64,000 nucleotides of DNA from positions 1,302,001 through 1,366,000 of the forward strand of contig NZ_BNEB01000005.1 in assembly GCF_016860545.1 (NCBI RefSeq), written 5' to 3'. Under the pieces are notes generated by a model. The model did not search any database. It had not been told where the DNA came from and saw only the letters and a list, made by a program, of their open reading frames with translations. Below, piece by piece: positions 59,949 through 64,000 of the stretch. Source of the stretch: Streptomyces asoensis (GTDB taxonomy: Bacteria > Actinomycetota > Actinomycetes > Streptomycetales > Streptomycetaceae). Position 1 is the first letter of the stretch; each line of letters opens with the position of its first letter. The position numbers and the translations under genes are program-made.

Positions 59949-61793
59949 GTGTGTACTTCGCATGCCCATGAGCCGGGCGAGGCCGCGCAGGCCGGTGCCG
60001 GACGGCGCGGCTTCCTGCGCGCCACCGCGCTGCTCGGCGCCGCCGCCACGGCCGGCCTCACGCTGCCGGCCACGGCCGCGGCGGCCTCCGGAAAGTGGCG
60101 GCCGGACCCCGACAGCCGCCGCTTCACGCTCGCCGTGATGCCCGACACGCAGTACCTCTTCGACGGGCCGAGCATCGACAGGGCGCCGGTGGAGGCCTCG
60201 CTGCGCTACCTGCTGGAGCGCGGCGAGGGCGGGCCGGAGAACCTGGTGTTCCTCTCCCACCTCGGTGATCTCACCCAGAACGGGGCGAAGGACGAGGTCG
60301 GGGCGATCAGTGCGGCGTTCGGGCTGCTCGACCGGCGCGGGGTCGGCTACAGCGTGCTGGCCGGGAACCACGACGTGAAGTCGTCGACGACCGACCAGCG
60401 GGGCACGACCCCGTACCTGGAGGCGTTCGGCCCGTCCCGTTTCCGGGGGAAGTCCACGTTCGGCGGGGCCTCCCCCGACGGCTACAACTCCTTCCACCTG
60501 TTCCGGGCGGCCGGGCGGGAGTGGATGGTGCTGGCGCTGGACTGGCGGTTGTCGGAGCAGGGGTACGTCTGGGCCGCGGACGTCCTCGCCCGGCATCCGA
60601 GGACACCGGTCGTCCTGACCACGCACGAACTGGTCGCCGGGGACGACTCCCTCTCGGCGTACGGGCAGCAGCTGTGGGACCGGCTGATCGAGGACCACGA
60701 CCAGATCTTCCTGACGCTCAACGGGCACTACTGGCCCGCCGCGCGGGCGGTCCGCAAGAACGCGGCGGGACACGATGTCCACCTGCATCTGACGAACTAC
60801 CAGAACCGCTACTTCGGCGGCGCGGCGATGATCCGCCTCTACCGGTTCGACCTCGACCGCGGCGTCATCGACGTGGAGACGGTCTCCCCGTGGATCATGG
60901 GCCGGGCCGCCGAGGGGCTCGACGAGCTGGAGCGGCAGGAGATCGAACTGAGCGGTGACGCCGACCGGTTCACGGTCGGCATCGACTTCGCCGAGCGCTT
61001 CGCGGGCTTCGACCCGGTCCCCGCGCGCGCCGCCCGTCCGGCGGCCAAGATGCTGGTGCGCGACACCGTCGCCTACTGGCGGTTCGACGGACACGCCGAC
61101 GGCACCGCGGTCGGCGCCACGGTCCGCGACCTGTCCGGACAGGGCAACGACCTCGCGCTCGTCACCGTGGGCGGCGGCGCCCTGACCTGGTCGTCCGACC
61201 ACCACCCCGACCAGCCGGGACACGGCAGCCTGGAGTTCAGCGGCTACAAGTCGCCGCTGAAGGGCGCCTATCTGCGTACCGTCGACGGCGCCCCGCTCAA
61301 CTCGGCGACCTTCCGAGCCGGTTACACCATCGAGGCGTTCTACCGGCTCCCCGCCGACTGGGACCCCTCGCACCACGCCTGGTCGGGCCTGCTCGGCCGG
61401 AGCGGAACGGGCGGCGCGGCGGGGAAGACCGGCGACGACCCCGACGAGCCGCTCGCCACGCTGTCCCTGTCGAACGACCGGGAACCGCAGTGGGCGATGC
61501 GTCCGCTGAACCAGCAGGGCATCGCCACCAACTGGGGCCAGGAGACGCCGCTGGAGACCTGGTGGCATCTCGCGGTCGTCAACGACGGCCGGCACACCAC
61601 GCTGTACGTCGAGGGCTGCCCGGTGGTGCGCAACCCGAGGGCGGCGGCCGTGGGCATCACCTCCGTCGGACTGCCCTGGCTGCTCGGCGGCTACGAGTAC
61701 GGCGGACGGATCGACCAGATCCTGCACGGCCGCCTCGGCGACGTCCGGATCGTCTCCCGGGCGCTGCCCGTCACCTCCTTCATGACCCACTGA
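59949..61793 (+). CDS. Tat-exported calcineurin-like phosphoesterase with a LamG-like domain
   Basis: A 614-residue exported protein. A Tat signal (GRRGFLRATALLGAAAT) leads to a metallophosphoesterase (about residues 55-340): VMPDTQY, SHLGDLTQNG, AGNHDVKS and TTHELV. The last motif reads LNGHYW, not the usual GHxH. A concanavalin/LamG-like domain follows (about 375-610, VAYWRFDGHADGT and TWWHLAVVNDGRHTTLYVEG). It probably removes phosphate or a phosphodiester from a glycan outside the cell before uptake; this role is inferred from its place in the sugar operon. GTG start; the gap to GH2 is 39 bp. Confidence 0.88.
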   Translation: MCTSHAHEPGEAAQAGAGRRGFLRATALLGAAATAGLTLPATAAAASGKWRPDPDSRRFTLAVMPDTQYLFDGPSIDRAPVEASLRYLLERGEGGPENLVFLSHLGDLTQNGAKDEVGAISAAFGLLDRRGVGYSVLAGNHDVKSSTTDQRGTTPYLEAFGPSRFRGKSTFGGASPDGYNSFHLFRAAGREWMVLALDWRLSEQGYVWAADVLARHPRTPVVLTTHELVAGDDSLSAYGQQLWDRLIEDHDQIFLTLNGHYWPAARAVRKNAAGHDVHLHLTNYQNRYFGGAAMIRLYRFDLDRGVIDVETVSPWIMGRAAEGLDELERQEIELSGDADRFTVGIDFAERFAGFDPVPARAARPAAKMLVRDTVAYWRFDGHADGTAVGATVRDLSGQGNDLALVTVGGGALTWSSDHHPDQPGHGSLEFSGYKSPLKGAYLRTVDGAPLNSATFRAGYTIEAFYRLPADWDPSHHAWSGLLGRSGTGGAAGKTGDDPDEPLATLSLSNDREPQWAMRPLNQQGIATNWGQETPLETWWHLAVVNDGRHTTLYVEGCPVVRNPRAAAVGITSVGLPWLLGGYEYGGRIDQILHGRLGDVRIVSRALPVTSFMTH

Positions 61794-61812
61794 CGCCTGT
61801 ACGAGGATCACC

Positions 61813-63480
61813 GTGACCGAGCAGCAACTGCCCGTCTGGGCCGACCCGTCCGTCCCGCCCGCCGACCTCGACGCCCAGGGCGTGTCGAGGCGCGCCCTCC
61901 TGCGCCGCGCGGGACTCTTCGGCGCCGCGTTCGCCCTCGGCGGCGCGGCCACCCCGGCGGCGGCCGCCGCCGGCCGCGGCCACGGCGGCGAGGACCCGCG
62001 CCTCGCCTACCTGGTCGGCGACCACCACGTCCACTCCGTCTACAGCCATGACGCGAAGTACACCTTCGCCCAGCAGGCCCGGGCCGCCGCCCGGTACGGC
62101 CTGGACTGGATGGTGTTCAACGAGCACTCCAACTTCGGGCACGCGGCCTACGGCGCCGCGCTCGAGCACAAGGAGATCCTCGCGGCCCGCGCGGCGAACC
62201 CGCGGCAGCTGATCTTCCAGGGCCTGGAGTGGTACATCCCGGCCGCCGAGCACTGCACGGTGTTCGCCGCGCCCGGCCCGCACGAGGTCGACCTGCTCAC
62301 CCGGTTCGAGCTCGCCTACGACGGCAAGCTGCTCGGCTACACCGAGGGCGCCGCCGGCGCGGCCGACACCGCCCGCAACGAGGCCCACGCCGTCAGGGCG
62401 ATCAAGTGGCTGGCCGAGCAGCGCCGTTCGGGTTACGTCGACGACGTCCTCGTCCTCGCCAACCACCCGCTGCGGCTGGGCATCGACTCCCCGCACGAGC
62501 TGCGGGGCTGGCGCGACGCGGCACCCGAGATCATGATCGGCATGGAGGGCGCGCCCGGTGCCCAGGGCGCGGCGCTGCCCGGCCTGCGCGGCGCCACGTC
62601 CGTCCGCGGTGAGTACGAGAACAAGCCGTCGGCCCAGTCCTGGGCGGGCTACCCGGCGGACGCCTACCTCACCTACGGCGGCTTCGACTGGGCCACCGCG
62701 ACCGTGGGCGGCCTGTGGGACTCGATGCTGGCCGAGGGCCGGCTGTTCTCGATCACGACCAACTCCGACAACCACCGGACCGTCCTCGACACCTGGAAGA
62801 ACGGGGACTGGCCCGCCGGGCGGAACTTCGACAACACCGGCAGGCTGCCGGACCCGGTGGACACCGACACCGCGCAGCCGGGCAGCGACTTCTGGCCGGG
62901 CCAGTTCAGCCGGACCCACGTGGGCGTCACCCGGTACGGCTACCGGGCGGTGATGACGGGGCTGCGCGAGGGCCGCGTCTGGCTCGACCACGGTCATCTG
63001 CTCGACGGGCTCGAGGTCCGGCTGCGCCGGGAGCACGGCGGCGGCCGGGGCGTCACGCTCGGCGGCCGGCTGCGGGTCCGCAGGGGCGAGAGGCTCACCC
63101 TGGACATCACCGTCACCACCGCCTCCCGGCCCAACCCCCAGGGGATCCTGCCGGAGTTGGCGCATGTGGACGTGATCAGGGGCGCGGTGCGCGGCGCGGT
63201 GTCCGACCGCGACACGTGGAAGGCGCCCGACACGAAGGTCGTCCGCACGACGGACGTGAGCGGCCGCAAGGGCACGTACACCCTGCGCGTCCCGCTCACG
63301 GTGGGCGAGGAGTCCTTCTACGTCCGCCTGCGCGGCAGCGACGGCAACCGGCACGGAACCGGGTACCTCGGCGCGTCCGTGGACCCGCACGGTCCCGTCC
63401 CCCACGAGCCGGGCGACGGCGACCCGTGGGCCGACACCTGGTTCTACTCGAACCCGGTCTTCGTGGACGTCGTCGGCTGA
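61813..63480 (+). CDS. Tat-exported PHP-type phosphoesterase
   Basis: A 555-residue exported protein. A Tat signal (SRRALLRRAGLFGAAFALGG) precedes a PHP-fold metal-dependent phosphoesterase (about residues 70-400). Metal-binding marks are GDHHVHSVYSHD, FNEHSNFGH, LANHPLRLG and TNSDNHRTV. A beta-rich C-terminal part (about 400-540) is unassigned. With the calcineurin-type gene 19 bp before it, it forms a pair of secreted phosphoesterases at the end of the sugar operon. GTG start with ACGAGGA upstream. The substrate is unknown. Confidence 0.88.
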   Translation: MTEQQLPVWADPSVPPADLDAQGVSRRALLRRAGLFGAAFALGGAATPAAAAAGRGHGGEDPRLAYLVGDHHVHSVYSHDAKYTFAQQARAAARYGLDWMVFNEHSNFGHAAYGAALEHKEILAARAANPRQLIFQGLEWYIPAAEHCTVFAAPGPHEVDLLTRFELAYDGKLLGYTEGAAGAADTARNEAHAVRAIKWLAEQRRSGYVDDVLVLANHPLRLGIDSPHELRGWRDAAPEIMIGMEGAPGAQGAALPGLRGATSVRGEYENKPSAQSWAGYPADAYLTYGGFDWATATVGGLWDSMLAEGRLFSITTNSDNHRTVLDTWKNGDWPAGRNFDNTGRLPDPVDTDTAQPGSDFWPGQFSRTHVGVTRYGYRAVMTGLREGRVWLDHGHLLDGLEVRLRREHGGGRGVTLGGRLRVRRGERLTLDITVTTASRPNPQGILPELAHVDVIRGAVRGAVSDRDTWKAPDTKVVRTTDVSGRKGTYTLRVPLTVGEESFYVRLRGSDGNRHGTGYLGASVDPHGPVPHEPGDGDPWADTWFYSNPVFVDVVG

Positions 63481-63502
63481 ATGGCCTCTCCGCGGGCGCG
63501 CG

Positions 63503-63542
63503 GGGGATCCGCTGACCGGCCTCGGCCGCTCGGCGGATCCCC
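63503..63542. terminator. Hairpin after the sugar operon
   Basis: A 10-bp perfect stem (63503-63512 with 63533-63542) and a 20-nt loop, between the convergent PHP and MaoC-like genes. There is no T tract. Confidence 0.55.
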
Positions 63543-63576
63543 GGGACCGCGCCCCGGCCGCGTCACGGGGAACGCC

Positions 63577-64000
63577 TCACGCGTAGAACCGCGACAGGCT
63601 CTGGAGGACGGCCGCGGGCTTGGCGCCCCCCTCGATCTCGATCGCCCCGTCGACGGTGATCTGCACCCCGCCCGGCACGTCCTCCACCGCGGACAGCCTG
63701 CCGACCAGCCGGATGCGCGAGCCGGCCTTCACCGGCGAGGGGAAACGGACCTTGTTCAGCCCGTAGTTGACCTTCGTCGTGACGCCCTGCACGTCCAGCA
63801 GTGCGGTGAAGAGCGGGATGAACAGGGAGAGGGTCAGGTAGCCGTGGGCGATGGGCGCTCCGAAGGGCCCGGCGGCCGCCCGCTCGGGGTCGACGTGGAT
63901 CCACTGGTGGTCGCCGGTCGCGTCGGCGAAGGTGTCGATGCGCTCCTGGGTGACCTCGATCCACTCGCTGGTGCCCAGGTCGCTGCCGGCCAGCTTCTTC
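63577..64000 (-). CDS. MaoC-like (R)-hydratase, C-terminal part (5' end outside window)
   Basis: The last 140 or so residues of a hot-dog-fold hydratase. Visible marks are ITQERIDTFADATGDHQWIH-type sequence (here EVTQERIDTFADATGDHQW), the Asp/His dyad in DATGDHQWIH and GPFGAPIAHGYLTLSL. The frame stays open to the window edge, so the start lies beyond 64000. MaoC-type enzymes hydrate enoyl-CoA in fatty-acid or related pathways. The gene faces the sugar operon and is not part of it. Confidence 0.9.
   Translation of the reverse strand, partial: KKLAGSDLGTSEWIEVTQERIDTFADATGDHQWIHVDPERAAAGPFGAPIAHGYLTLSLFIPLFTALLDVQGVTTKVNYGLNKVRFPSPVKAGSRIRLVGRLSAVEDVPGGVQITVDGAIEIEGGAKPAAVLQSLSRFYA

Noticed and set aside
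56874..61952. A 1,692-codon minus-strand frame opposite GH2 and the phosphoesterase
   Set aside because: No recognisable domain; the plus-strand frames carry full GH2 and calcineurin motifs and coupled starts.

Overview
The window is about 70% GC, with GTG and TTG starts, 4-nt start/stop overlaps, Tat signal peptides and a rare TTA codon. The gene content (ESX-type secretion, DasR-like operators, GH18 chitinase, VanAB, Sfp-type transferase) points to a Streptomyces or close relative. No rRNA, tRNA, CRISPR array or insertion sequence was recognised.

Positions 2-1698 hold the end of a histidine kinase and a response regulator with a PP2C phosphatase output. Positions 1807-34931 form an actinobacterial type VII (ESX) secretion locus: a beta-helix/double AAA+ protein, a mycosin-like protease, EccC (opposite strand), EccD, EccB, two Esx proteins, a T7SS-associated protein, an AAWKG-family protein, a YbaB-like protein, a third WXG-type protein, a 4,854-residue giant putative effector, and a membrane-anchored ricin-type lectin. 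The giant protein is the most unusual object here. It has a T7SS-type N-terminus, a long disordered linker, about 1,800 residues of beta-rich repeats, three metzincin-like domains with the motif HExxHxxGxxD, and two copies of a C-terminal module that resembles ADP-ribosyltransferases. Two metzincin modules lie in 995-bp DNA blocks that are almost identical.

Positions 35106-37293 encode a VanA-like Rieske oxygenase, a 57-residue CHCGAEH protein and a VanB-like reductase, coupled by overlaps. Positions 37429-39556 carry an MmyB-type ligand-binding protein without an HTH, facing a regulator/ImmA-protease pair whose protease gene has a TTA codon. Positions 39948-43303 hold a small hypothetical gene, a phosphopantetheinyl transferase/metallophosphoesterase pair and an ATP-grasp protein.

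Positions 43331-63480 are a glycan-use region: a GH18 chitinase behind two DasR-like sites; a minus-strand set with GH29, GH38, GH4 and a DeoR-type regulator, including a LacI-type palindrome and a 14-bp minisatellite; and a plus-strand operon with a PfkB kinase, an ABC sugar importer, a GH2 enzyme and two Tat-exported phosphoesterases. The likely logic is import of a beta-linked or phosphorylated sugar, its hydrolysis and phosphorylation, with DeoR- and LacI-type control. The window ends in a partial MaoC-like gene.
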